The notes beneath the pieces are model-generated. The model was not told the DNA's origin. It saw only the letters and a program-made list of their open reading frames with translations, and did not search any database. Of a stretch of DNA of 64,000 nucleotides, positions 43,877 to 51,772 are shown one piece after another. The DNA comes from Hymenobacter translucens. GTDB taxonomy: Bacteria > Bacteroidota > Bacteroidia > Cytophagales > Hymenobacteraceae. Position 1 is the stretch's first letter. Every line of letters begins with the position of its first letter. The stretch spans positions 310,001-374,000 of the forward strand of contig NZ_JAJERB010000002.1 of the NCBI RefSeq assembly GCF_020685205.1, read 5' to 3'. Position numbers and translations under genes: made by a program.

Positions 43877-44857
43877 ATGCACAGGCTGGCTGCCTTTCTT
43901 TTCCTGCTGATTGGCTGCGGAAGCGGCCCCGCCGCGGCGCAGAAAGCCGACTCGGTAGCAGTGAGCCCGGAGCGGGGAGTGGCCTACACCTTTGCCAACG
44001 ACGCCTTTTTTCGCACCGACTATTACTTCACCCAGGGCATGTCGCTGAACGTGGTACTGCCGCTGCTCCGTCACCTGCCTACCCGCCACCTGCTGCTGAG
44101 CGGCCGTGCCCCGGCCCGCAGCGCCTACGGCCTGCAGCTGTTCTACGACGGATTCACGCCCCTGCGTATTCAGGATGCCGGCATCCGCTACGGCGACCGG
44201 CCGTATGCTTCCTATATCTACGCCTCCCTGTACCGGGCGGCCACCGACGCCGGCCGGCAGCAGCGCCTCACCTCGGCCCTCGACCTGGGCTTTATCGGCC
44301 CCAAAGCCGGGGCCAAAGCCTTCCAGACCAACCTCCACGAGCTGCTCGGCGCCCCCCGGCCCCTGGGCTGGGACTACCAGATTCAGAGCGACGTGGTGCT
44401 GGGCTATGCCGTGGGCTTCGAGAAGCAGCTGGCCGCCGCCGGCAAAGCGGCCGAGCTGATCGGCAGGACGCGGGCCTCGCTCGGCACGCTCAACACGTTC
44501 GCTGAAGCCGGTCTGCTGCTACGGGTCGGAAAAATGAATCCGTATTTCAGCAGCCTGTTAGGAATGGCAGGTGCCGGGCAGCGGACCGGCTCGAAGGTGC
44601 AGGTGTATGGGCAGGGCGAGGTGCAGGGCCGGCTGGTAGGCTACAACGCTGCGCTTCAGGGTGGCCTGTTCGCCCGCAAGTCGCCGTACGTGCTGCCGGG
44701 CAGCGCCATCAGTCGGGGAGTAGCCCGCGCCACCACCAGCCTCGTGCTGGCCTACGGCGGGGTCAGCCTGAAAACTTCCGCCGTCTGGCTAACGCCGGAG
44801 TTTAAAAACGCCCGCTCCCACGCCTGGGGCCAGCTTGATGTACGCGTAGCGTTTTGA
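43877..44857 (+). CDS. LpxR-like (DUF2219) outer-membrane lipid A deacylase
   Basis: From ATG 43877 the protein has 326 residues with a signal peptide ending near GPAAAQ. The LpxR family start is clear: YTFANDAFFRTDYYFTQGMS holds the N-D and T-D-x-Y-F-T-Q-G residues that form the calcium and active-site region in LpxR. RYGDRPYASYIYASLYRA and the barrel end QLDVRVAF follow. LpxR removes the 3'-acyloxyacyl group of lipid A in the outer membrane. The family name is firm; activity in this organism is inferred. Confidence 0.82.
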   Translation: MHRLAAFLFLLIGCGSGPAAAQKADSVAVSPERGVAYTFANDAFFRTDYYFTQGMSLNVVLPLLRHLPTRHLLLSGRAPARSAYGLQLFYDGFTPLRIQDAGIRYGDRPYASYIYASLYRAATDAGRQQRLTSALDLGFIGPKAGAKAFQTNLHELLGAPRPLGWDYQIQSDVVLGYAVGFEKQLAAAGKAAELIGRTRASLGTLNTFAEAGLLLRVGKMNPYFSSLLGMAGAGQRTGSKVQVYGQGEVQGRLVGYNAALQGGLFARKSPYVLPGSAISRGVARATTSLVLAYGGVSLKTSAVWLTPEFKNARSHAWGQLDVRVAF

Positions 44858-44859
44858 TT

Positions 44860-44972
44860 GGTAGCTGGTGGCTGATGGCCTTTTTGCCGTTATATCAGCT
44901 TTCATTCGGCTTCTTTCTGCTAGGTGGAGCTGAAAAACAAAACGCCAATAGCTAACGGCCATCAGCCAAAAG
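44860..44972. repeat. Noisy inverted repeat, GCTGATGGC word family
   Basis: The left arm reads GTAGCTGGTGGCTGATGGCC and TTTTTGCCGTTA. The right arm in reverse complement reads TTTTGGCTGATGGCCGTTAG. It fills the gap between two convergent stop codons (44857 and 44975). A related element is at 59546-59634. Confidence 0.7.
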
Positions 44973-44974
44973 CC

Positions 44975-45937
44975 CTATTTGGCCCGGTTCACGATAAAGA
45001 CGCCGACCAGAATCACGACCATGCCCACGTAGTGCCAGAGGTGGATGCTTTCCCCGTCGAGCACGCCCCAGCCCAGCGCCACAATGGGCACGAGGTAAGT
45101 ATTGGAGGACGCAAACAGGGCGGTTGACTGGTGAATCAGCTTGTTGAACAGCACCATAGCGACGGCCGTGCTGAGCGTGGCCAGCAGGGCGATATAGCCA
45201 AAGGCCGTCCAGGCCCCGGGCGCGGTGGCGAGCTTGGTCAGGAAGTCGGTGAACACGAGCAGGTATGCCAGGGCCGGGCCGCCGATAAACAAGAGCAGCA
45301 GGCCCGTCACCGCTAAAGCCGGAATGCCCTGCAGGTGGTGCTTGATGATGTTGATGCTGACCCCGTAGCCGATGGTTGCCAGCAGGATGTAGAGCCCATA
45401 CCAGGCGTTGCCGGTTCCGCTCGGCGTGGCGTCGCCCCCGCTGCCGCCCAGCCCGATCAGGACGGCCGTGCCGCCCAGACCCACCACGATGCCCATGGCC
45501 CGCAGCCAGGTGATGCGCTGCCCGAAGAACAGGGCGCCTACCAGCAGCGTGAACATCACCGTCAGCGCGTTCAGCACCCCGGCCAGGCCAGAGGCAATCT
45601 TGGTTTCGGCGTAGGCGAACAGAAATGCCGGAATCAGTGTGCCCACGACCCCGCTCAGCAGCAGCCACTTAATCCGGCTGCGCTCCAGCCGGCCCAGGTG
45701 GCGCACCGCGAAGGGAAGCATCAGCAACGATGCCACGCTCACCCGGATGGCACCCAGTTCCATGGCCGAAAACACCAGCAGCCCTTTCTTCATCAAGATA
45801 AACGACGTGCCCCAGATGGTGGCCAGCACGATCAGCAGGATCCAAGCCGACAGGGGCGTAGCGTTGGGTGCGGCCGCGTTGACCGGGGTAGCTTCGGGGG
45901 CGGCGGAAACGGCTGGCGCGGTAGGAGAAGTGGGCAT
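44975..45937 (-). CDS. EamA/DMT-family transporter
   Basis: The 320-residue protein has an Ala/Pro/Thr-rich N-terminal tail of about 30 residues. Ten helices in two EamA repeats follow. The first begins WILLIVLATIWGTSFILMKK near residue 31 and the second GLYILLATIGYGVSINIIKH near residue 181. Each repeat has the usual short loops, and the second ends in HYVGMVVILVGVFIVNRAK. It is a metabolite or drug exporter of the inner membrane; substrate unknown. Confidence 0.88.
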   Translation of the reverse strand: MPTSPTAPAVSAAPEATPVNAAAPNATPLSAWILLIVLATIWGTSFILMKKGLLVFSAMELGAIRVSVASLLMLPFAVRHLGRLERSRIKWLLLSGVVGTLIPAFLFAYAETKIASGLAGVLNALTVMFTLLVGALFFGQRITWLRAMGIVVGLGGTAVLIGLGGSGGDATPSGTGNAWYGLYILLATIGYGVSINIIKHHLQGIPALAVTGLLLLFIGGPALAYLLVFTDFLTKLATAPGAWTAFGYIALLATLSTAVAMVLFNKLIHQSTALFASSNTYLVPIVALGWGVLDGESIHLWHYVGMVVILVGVFIVNRAK

Positions 45938-45966
45938 TGGGTAAGGGAAAGCAGTAGATAAAACAA

Positions 45967-46069
45967 TGTCATCCTGAGCCTGCCAAGGACCTTGTCACAT
46001 CAGAACAATTTGTCGTTGCTACGATTGATGTTCACTAGTGCTGAGGTCCTTCGCAAGCTCAGGATGACA
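45967..46069. repeat. 103-base MITE-like palindromic element
   Basis: Perfect 13-base terminal inverted repeats TGTCATCCTGAGC and GCTCAGGATGACA bound the element. A second pair, AAGGACCT (45985-45992) and AGGTCCTT (46044-46051), lies inside. TGTCATCCTGAGC-type interspersed repeats are widespread in this phylum as I recall. There is no coding capacity and no clear target duplication was established. Confidence 0.8.
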
Positions 46070-46116
46070 ACGGCAAAAAAGCTTGCAGCTTGAGGCTTGT
46101 TGCTTACAGCTAAAAA

Positions 46117-47106
46117 TCACCCCACCATCATCGGCTCGGCAGCGGCAATTTCTTCCAGAATCGACAAAACCTCTTCTACGGAGTCGGTTTCGACGAGGCG
46201 CATGCGCCACTGCTTGGCGCCTTCGAGGCCGCGGAAGTACTGGGCGTAGTGCCGGCGCATCTCAAAGATGCCCACGCGCGGGCCTTTCCACTCGATGCTT
46301 TTCTCGAAGTGCATCCGGCACATGGCTACGCGCTCCTCCACCGTGGGCGGGGCCAGCAGCTCGCCGGTCGCTACGAAGTGCTTTACTTCCCGGAAAATCC
46401 AGGGGTAGCCGATGCTGGCGCGCCCGATCATGACGCCATCCACCCCGTAGCGGTTCTTGTACTCCACCGCCTTTTGAGGCGAGTCGATGTCGCCGTTGCC
46501 GAAGATGGGAATCCGGATGCGCGGGTTTTCCTTGATTTTGGCAATCAGGCGCCAGTCGGCGTCGCCCTTGTACATCTGGACCCGGGTGCGGCCGTGCACG
46601 GTCAGGGCCTCGATTCCTACATCCTGCAGCCGCTCGGCCACTTCTTCCACGTTCAGCGTGCTGTCGTCCCAACCCAGGCGGGTTTTTACCGTCACGGGCA
46701 GGTGGGTCGCTTTTACCACGGCGGAGGTCATGTCCACCATCTTCGGAATGTCGCGCAGCAAGGCCGCGCCAGCGCCCCGGCAGGCCACCTGCTTAACCGG
46801 GCAGCCGTAGTTGATGTCGATCAGGTCAGGGCCGGCCAGGGTGCTGATGCGGGCGCACTCGCCCATCGTCTCCACGTCGGAGCCGAACAGCTGAATGCCG
46901 ATGGGCCGCTCGTAGTCGAACACGTCGAGCTTCTTGCGGCTTTTGGCGGCATCGCGGATCAGGCCTTCCGAGGAGATGAACTCGGTGTACATCAGGTCGG
47001 CGCCGTTGGCTTTGCACACGGCCCGGAAGGGCGGGTCGGACACGTCCTCCATCGGGGCCAGCAGCAGCGGAAAATCGGGCAGGGCAAGGTCGCGGATATA
47101 AACCAC
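46117..47106 (-). CDS. dusB: tRNA-dihydrouridine synthase (DusB-type)
   Basis: The 329-residue protein has the FMN-binding TIM barrel of Dus enzymes: LLLAPMEDVSDPPFRAVCK near residue 14, then DLIDINYGCPVKQVACRGAG with catalytic Cys near residue 102. TVKTRLGWDD, EALTVHGRTRVQMYKGDADW and VMIGRASIGYPWIF follow. It reduces uridine to dihydrouridine in tRNA D loops. The assignment to DusB over DusA/C is by overall pattern. It has an exact -7 element upstream. Confidence 0.92.
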   Translation of the reverse strand: MVYIRDLALPDFPLLLAPMEDVSDPPFRAVCKANGADLMYTEFISSEGLIRDAAKSRKKLDVFDYERPIGIQLFGSDVETMGECARISTLAGPDLIDINYGCPVKQVACRGAGAALLRDIPKMVDMTSAVVKATHLPVTVKTRLGWDDSTLNVEEVAERLQDVGIEALTVHGRTRVQMYKGDADWRLIAKIKENPRIRIPIFGNGDIDSPQKAVEYKNRYGVDGVMIGRASIGYPWIFREVKHFVATGELLAPPTVEERVAMCRMHFEKSIEWKGPRVGIFEMRRHYAQYFRGLEGAKQWRMRLVETDSVEEVLSILEEIAAAEPMMVG

Positions 47107-47131
47107 GGGACAGGGATTAAAGGAATTTACG

Positions 47132-47139
47132 CAAATTTA
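47132..47139 (-). promoter_or_regulatory. -7 promoter element for dusB
   Basis: The minus strand reads TAAATTTG, an exact TAnnTTTG match, 26 bases before the dusB ATG. It lies right beside the repeat starting at 47147. Confidence 0.5.
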
Positions 47140-47146
47140 CGCTTTC

Positions 47147-47283
47147 TGGGGTCTTGGATGCTAAGGACTTGGGGCCCTGGATTTGGTTTAAGCGAAAAGC
47201 GCGGCCTGCTGACCATCGGCTCTGAAAAATCCAGGAACCCAAAATCCAAGCCCCCGGGACCCTAAGTTCCCAAGACCCCACGC
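47147..47283. repeat. Noisy inverted repeat, GGGTCTTGG word family
   Basis: The left arm carries GGGGTCTTGGATGC, AAGGACTTGGGG and CCTGGATTTGG. The right arm in reverse complement carries GGGGTCTTGGGAACTTAGGG, GGGCTTGGATTTTGG and TTCCTGGATTT. The centre is about 40 unrelated bases. It ends five bases before the CPBP protease ATG. Same family as 2347-2437. Confidence 0.7.
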
Positions 47284-47287
47284 ATCA

Positions 47288-48337
47288 ATGAAAGGTTTCG
47301 TCTCCGACCGTTTGCATCCGATTCTGAGTTTGTTGCTGCTGGGTGCCCTGCTGCTGGCGGGGCTGTGCGTGGCCTACTTTCTGGCCTTTGCGCTGGCCGG
47401 CATCTTGTTCGGCGTAAGCCTGACCGAGTTGCAGCGGGTGCTGCAGAACCCGGCCGGGCATGCCCAGGGCTGGTCGGTACTGATGCTGTTGCAGGGGCTC
47501 ACGGCGTTTGTGGGCCTGGGCGGCGGAGTGCTGGCGTTTGTGCTGGTGCAGGGCCGGAGCCTGAAATCCTACTTCGCGCCCCGGCCGGTGGCGGCGCGTT
47601 GGCTGCTGGCCGCCGCGGTGCTGGTGCTGGTGAGCCTACCGTTGCTGTCGTGGGTGATTGAGTGGAATGCCAACGTGCACCTGCCCGGCTTTCTGAGCGA
47701 CTGGGAAGCCCAGGCCCGGGCCAAGGAAGCGCAGCTGCAGGGCATGATCAAGCTGCTCACCGACTTTGGCACGGTTCCGCACTTCCTGGTGGCGGTGCTC
47801 GTCATTGCCGGGGGCGCGGCGGTGGGCGAGGAGCTGGTATTCCGGGGCGTCGTGCAGCGCCTGCTCGGGCAGTGGTTTAAATCGGCCCACGCGGGCATCT
47901 GGCTGTCGGCCCTGATTTTCAGCGCCATTCACCTGCAGTTCCTGGGCTTTGTACCCCGCCTGCTGCTCGGCGCCTTGTTTGGCTACCTCTACGAGTGGAG
48001 CGGCAGTATCCTAGTGCCGATGGCGGCGCACTTCACCCACAACGCTTTTCAGCTGGTGCTGCTGTACCTGCAGCAGCGCGGCGTGTTCTCCTCGTTCGAC
48101 CCCGATGCCAACGAAGCCATGCCCTGGCCCCTGGTGTTGCTGTCGGTAGTGCTGACCGGAACCCTGCTGCTGGCGCTGCGCCGCTGGCTGACGGCCACTG
48201 CCGAGCCTACCGAGATGCACACGCTCAGCCGCAGCGGGGTAGCCGTGGCCGCGGCCGGTGCACCCATCCCGCAGGTTAGCCGTACGCTGGGCAGCAAAGG
48301 CGTAGCCTCGCCGCTGGATTCTCCCCCGAACGCCTAG
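47288..48337 (+). CDS. CPBP-family intramembrane metalloprotease
   Basis: The 349-residue protein has about eight helices. The CPBP (ABI) motifs are GEELVFRGVVQRLLGQW near residue 180 with the paired Glu and Arg, FSAIHLQFLG near residue 212, and AAHFTHNAFQLVLL near residue 247 with the final His and Asn. These are Rce1-like glutamate proteases of the membrane. The C-terminal 50 residues are polar and cytoplasmic. The substrate is unknown. It lies 14 bases before cdsA and is probably cotranscribed with it. Confidence 0.88.
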   Translation: MKGFVSDRLHPILSLLLLGALLLAGLCVAYFLAFALAGILFGVSLTELQRVLQNPAGHAQGWSVLMLLQGLTAFVGLGGGVLAFVLVQGRSLKSYFAPRPVAARWLLAAAVLVLVSLPLLSWVIEWNANVHLPGFLSDWEAQARAKEAQLQGMIKLLTDFGTVPHFLVAVLVIAGGAAVGEELVFRGVVQRLLGQWFKSAHAGIWLSALIFSAIHLQFLGFVPRLLLGALFGYLYEWSGSILVPMAAHFTHNAFQLVLLYLQQRGVFSSFDPDANEAMPWPLVLLSVVLTGTLLLALRRWLTATAEPTEMHTLSRSGVAVAAAGAPIPQVSRTLGSKGVASPLDSPPNA

Positions 48338-48351
48338 ATTGCCTTTCCATC

Positions 48352-49326
48352 TTGCCCTCTTCCCTCTTGCCCGACTTTCCCGCCCCAACTGCCCCGGCCG
48401 GCAAGCCTGCCGGTCCCAGCAACCTGCAGCAGCGCATTCTCTATGGCGTGCTCGGTGCCATTCTGCTGCTGGGCAGCGTGTGGTTTAGCCCCTGGTCGTT
48501 CGGGCTGTTCTTTGCCGCGGTGCAGGTTATCATGCTGTGGGAGTTCTACCGGATGATGCAGAAAGCGGGGTACCGTCCGGCGGCGGTGCTGGGCGGAGCA
48601 ATCAGCCTGGTTCTGTTTGGCTGTATCCATTTCCTGAATGGCGTTTATCACTACAGCCACACCCCCCGGATAGACGGGACAATCTATCCTCTCGGCGAAG
48701 CAGGCAAATGGTTTGAGGCGGTCGGAACCGTTCAGAATGTCGTCTTGGGCCTGGGCCTGCTGCTGCCGGTACTGCTGATTCTGCGGGAGATGTACGCCTG
48801 GCCCCGTGAGGACAAGGAGTTTTCTCCGTTCTCCAACATCGGTGTGGCCCTGCTGGGGCTGCTGTACGTCAGCCTGCCGATGAGTCTGCTGAACGTGGTA
48901 GCGTTCAGCGGGGACGGCACGTACGACTACCGGCGCGTCTTTGCCTTGCTGTTTATGGTCTGGTGCTCGGATATCGGGGCCTATGCGGCCGGCAAAACCT
49001 TTGGCCGGCACAAGCTGGCACCCAAAATCTCCCCCGGCAAAACCTGGGAAGGCGCCGTAGGTGGCTTTCTGCTCACGCTGGCTATGGGCTGGGTTCTGGG
49101 CTACCTGCTGCCCGAGCTGTCGCTCACGTACCGCCTCGTGGCAGCCGGCGCCGTGGCCTTGTTTGGCCCGCTCGGCGACCTGGCCGAGTCCATGCTCAAG
49201 CGCAGCGTCGACGTGAAGGACTCCGGCACCATTATGCCCGGGCATGGGGGCCTGCTCGACCGGTTCGATGCCTTTCTGTTTATCCTGCCCGTGCTGGCTT
49301 TGCTTCAGCTGCTGGCCGGAAAGTAA
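48352..49326 (+). CDS. cdsA: Phosphatidate cytidylyltransferase
   Basis: The 324-residue protein starts with TTG at 48352, as no ATG lies before the first helix. Helices fill residues 30-240. The CDP-alcohol signature is complete: CSDIGAYAAGKTFGRHKLAP and SPGKTWEGAVGG near residues 205-245, then GPLGDLAESMLKRSVDVKDS and MPGHGGLLDRFDAFLF. It makes CDP-diacylglycerol from phosphatidate at the inner membrane. psd lies 1.7 kb downstream, so two steps of phosphatidylethanolamine synthesis are close together. Confidence 0.93.
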   Translation: MPSSLLPDFPAPTAPAGKPAGPSNLQQRILYGVLGAILLLGSVWFSPWSFGLFFAAVQVIMLWEFYRMMQKAGYRPAAVLGGAISLVLFGCIHFLNGVYHYSHTPRIDGTIYPLGEAGKWFEAVGTVQNVVLGLGLLLPVLLILREMYAWPREDKEFSPFSNIGVALLGLLYVSLPMSLLNVVAFSGDGTYDYRRVFALLFMVWCSDIGAYAAGKTFGRHKLAPKISPGKTWEGAVGGFLLTLAMGWVLGYLLPELSLTYRLVAAGAVALFGPLGDLAESMLKRSVDVKDSGTIMPGHGGLLDRFDAFLFILPVLALLQLLAGK

Positions 49327-49384
49327 GGCCGCCGGCTGGGGCTGACGGCCAGCATGGACATTTTCACTGGCCCAGCAGCCCATT

Positions 49385-49412
49385 CAAAACACATTAGCGC
49401 ATTAAAAACACC
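49385..49412. repeat. Single-arm fragment, ATGCGCTAAT word family
   Basis: ACACATTAGCGCATTAAAAA matches the right-arm words of the element at 4043-4178 (TTAGCGCATTCC, ACACATTTAGC). No opposite arm is seen. Confidence 0.4.
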
Positions 49413-49449
49413 GCCAACTGCGTAGCCTTCCCGTACGATAGAATCCTGC

Positions 49450-49457
49450 TACCTTTG
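49450..49457 (+). promoter_or_regulatory. -7 promoter element for the 49.5 kb glutamate dehydrogenase
   Basis: TACCTTTG matches TAnnTTTG exactly, implying a transcript start near 49464 and an 80-base leader before ATG 49544. Confidence 0.55.
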
Positions 49458-49543
49458 GCCTCTCATTCCCCACGCGCTGCCCCGGTTCCCACCTTGTGGG
49501 CAGTTGTCGTGTTTTTTAACCCACCCTCAACCTTATATCCCGC

Positions 49544-50830
49544 ATGGCTGCCACCACGGTATACAAAGAGCCGGCCCCGATCGTGGACCGCGAAAACCCG
49601 CTCGAATCAATGATGTCGCGTTTTAACATCGCGGCTGAGATTCTGGGCTTGGATGATGCAACGTACAATGTGCTGAAAGCACCCGACAAGCAGGTTATCG
49701 TCAACATTCCGGTGACGATGGACAATGGCAGCGTGCGGGTGTTCGAGGGCTACCGCGTGGTGCACAACACCATCCTGGGCCCCTCGAAAGGCGGTATCCG
49801 CTACGACATGAACGTGCACCTTGATGAGGTGAAGGCCCTGGCGGCCTGGATGACCTGGAAGTGCGCCGTGGTTGATATTCCCTACGGCGGCGCCAAGGGC
49901 GGCATCATCTGCGACCCGACCACCATGAGCCCCGGCGAGCTGGAGCGCCTGACCCGCGGCTACACCCTGGCGTTGAAAGACGTATTCGGTCCCGACCGCG
50001 ACATTCCGGCTCCCGACATGGGCACCGGCCCCCGCGAAATGGCCTGGCTGATGGACGAGTTTTCCAAGACGGTGGGCGCCACGTCGCCGGCCGTGGTAAC
50101 GGGTAAGCCCCTGGTTATGGGCGGCTCCCTGGGCCGGACCGAAGCTACCGGCCGCGGTGTAATGGTATCGGCTCTGGCGGCCATGAGCAAGCTGGGCATG
50201 CACCCCGAAGCTTCTTCGGCCGCCGTGCAGGGCTTTGGCAACGTGGGCTCCTGGGCTGCCAAGCTGCTCTTTGACAAAGGCGTGAAAATCAAGGCGGTGT
50301 CCGACATCAGCGGCGCCTACTGGAACGAGGAAGGTATCAACATCGACGAAGCCATTGCCTACAAGAACGCCCACAAGGGCCGCCTCGAAGGCTACACCGG
50401 CGCCAGCAGCATGGACCCCAACGAGCTGCTGACCTGCAACGTGGACGTACTGGTGCCGGCCGCCGTGGAAGACGTGATTACCGAGCACAACGCCGAGCGG
50501 ATTCAGGCCAAGCTGATTGTGGAAGGTGCCAACGGCCCCACGTCAGCTTCCGCTGACGACATCATCAACCGCAAGGGCATCATGGTAGTGCCCGACATCC
50601 TGGCCAACTCGGGTGGGGTAACGGTTTCCTACTTTGAGTGGGTGCAGAACCGCCTGGGCTACAAGTGGAGCGAGGATATGGTGATTGAGCGCGCTGAGCG
50701 CATCATGACCGACGCCTTCGAGAAAGTGTACGCCACCAGCCAGAAATACAACGTTCCGATGCGTATCGCGGCCTACGTGGTTGCCATCGACAAAGTAGCG
50801 CAGACGTATAAATTCCGCGGCGGTTTCTAA
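49544..50830 (+). CDS. Glutamate dehydrogenase (GdhA-like)
   Basis: The 428-residue protein has the length of hexameric NAD(P)-glutamate dehydrogenases of the GdhA/RocG group. Substrate and catalytic segments are GPSKGGIRYDMNVHLDEVKA, MTWKCAVVDIPYGGAKGGI with the catalytic lysines, and PDRDIPAPDMGTGPREMAWL. The nucleotide domain has AAVQGFGNVGSWAAKLLFDK near residue 225. The C-terminal half is complete (PDILANSGGVTVSYFEWVQN). It interconverts glutamate and 2-oxoglutarate. Cofactor preference cannot be read confidently. Confidence 0.93.
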   Translation: MAATTVYKEPAPIVDRENPLESMMSRFNIAAEILGLDDATYNVLKAPDKQVIVNIPVTMDNGSVRVFEGYRVVHNTILGPSKGGIRYDMNVHLDEVKALAAWMTWKCAVVDIPYGGAKGGIICDPTTMSPGELERLTRGYTLALKDVFGPDRDIPAPDMGTGPREMAWLMDEFSKTVGATSPAVVTGKPLVMGGSLGRTEATGRGVMVSALAAMSKLGMHPEASSAAVQGFGNVGSWAAKLLFDKGVKIKAVSDISGAYWNEEGINIDEAIAYKNAHKGRLEGYTGASSMDPNELLTCNVDVLVPAAVEDVITEHNAERIQAKLIVEGANGPTSASADDIINRKGIMVVPDILANSGGVTVSYFEWVQNRLGYKWSEDMVIERAERIMTDAFEKVYATSQKYNVPMRIAAYVVAIDKVAQTYKFRGGF

Positions 50831-50879
50831 GCTGGTCGCGGCCGGGAGCAACATGCTGCTGCTTCCTTTGTTCTGATTT

Positions 50880-50918
50880 ACGGCCCATCTGAGCTCAGCG
50901 GCTTGGGTGGGCCGTTTG
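50880..50918 (+). terminator. Terminator after the glutamate dehydrogenase gene
   Basis: ACGGCCCA pairs with TGGGCCGT across a 20-base loop and is followed by TTG. It is a moderate intrinsic terminator about 50 bases past the stop. Confidence 0.5.
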
Positions 50919-50978
50919 TCGGGAACCGGCGGGCCTCTGCGGCGCCGCCGGGCCTGTCTTCACAGTTGCCATTACCCC

Positions 50979-51641
50979 ATGAAAGTTCACAAAGAAGGAC
51001 GACGTATTCTGTTTTTCACGATGCTGGCACTGCTGGCCATCAACCTGTTGCTGTTCAAGTTCAACGCCGGAGCGGAGACATTCAACTGGATTTTCGTGGG
51101 GGCCTCAGTGGTGGCTTTTCTGCTGCTGCTGCAGTTTTTCCGGAGCCCGTTCCGCAACCTGCTCACCCACGAGGATCTGCTCATCGCGCCCGCCGACGGC
51201 AAGGTGGTGGTCATTGAGGACGTGCACGAACCCGAGTACTTCGACGACGTGCGCAAGCAGATCAGCATCTTCATGTCGCCCATCAACGTGCACATCACCC
51301 GCAACCCGATTTCGGGCATCGTGCGCTATTTCAAGTACCACCCCGGCAACTACCTGGTAGCCTGGCACCCCAAGAGCAGCACCAAAAACGAGCGGACCAC
51401 CGTGGTGGTGCAGTCGGATGCCGGCCCTATGGTTTTGTTCCGGCAGATTGCCGGCGCCATGGCCCGCCGCATCGTGTGGTACGTGAATGAGGGCGACGAA
51501 GTAAGCCAGGGCGAGGAGTTCGGCTTCATCAAGTTCGGCTCCCGCGTCGACCTGTTCGTGCCCGTGGATACGGAGGTCAAGGTACAGATTGGCGAAAAGG
51601 TGAAAGGCGGCGAAACCGTTATTGCCCAGCTGAAAATCTGA
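50979..51641 (+). CDS. psd: Phosphatidylserine decarboxylase (short, archaetidyl-type)
   Basis: From ATG 50979 the protein has 220 residues. Two close helices at residues 12-50 are followed by the Psd domain: LIAPADGKVVVIEDVHEPEY, ISIFMSPINVHITRNPISG, and the self-cleavage site FIKFGSRVDLFVP near residue 192, where Gly-Ser cleavage makes the pyruvoyl group. It converts phosphatidylserine to phosphatidylethanolamine. The upstream in-frame start at 50907 overlaps the terminator and is unlikely. No pssA is seen in the window. Confidence 0.92.
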   Translation: MKVHKEGRRILFFTMLALLAINLLLFKFNAGAETFNWIFVGASVVAFLLLLQFFRSPFRNLLTHEDLLIAPADGKVVVIEDVHEPEYFDDVRKQISIFMSPINVHITRNPISGIVRYFKYHPGNYLVAWHPKSSTKNERTTVVVQSDAGPMVLFRQIAGAMARRIVWYVNEGDEVSQGEEFGFIKFGSRVDLFVPVDTEVKVQIGEKVKGGETVIAQLKI

Positions 51642-51645
51642 TTTA

Positions 51646-51710
51646 ATTAGTTGTCAGTTGTTAGTTGTCCGTTTTCAGAACGATCCTAACAACGGACAAC
51701 TAATAACTCG
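51646..51710. repeat. Noisy inverted repeat, GTTGTCAGTTG word family
   Basis: The left arm reads TTAGTTGTCAGTTGTTAG and TTGTCCGTTTTCAG. The right arm in reverse complement reads TTATTAGTTGTCCGTTG and TTAGGATCG. It starts five bases after the psd stop and runs straight into the terminator at 51711. Same family as 58430-58521. Confidence 0.7.
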
Positions 51711-51751
51711 AAACCCGGGCCGGATGCTGCAGAAGCATCCGGCCCGGGTTT
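51711..51751. terminator. Bidirectional terminator between psd and the GSP-synthase-like gene
   Basis: An 18-base-pair perfect stem, AAACCCGGGCCGGATGCT and its complement, closes a GCAGA loop. The convergent genes psd (stop 51641) and the gene ending at 51773 are both served. Confidence 0.85.
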
Positions 51752-51772
51752 CGGCTTTTCAAAGGAATACGA

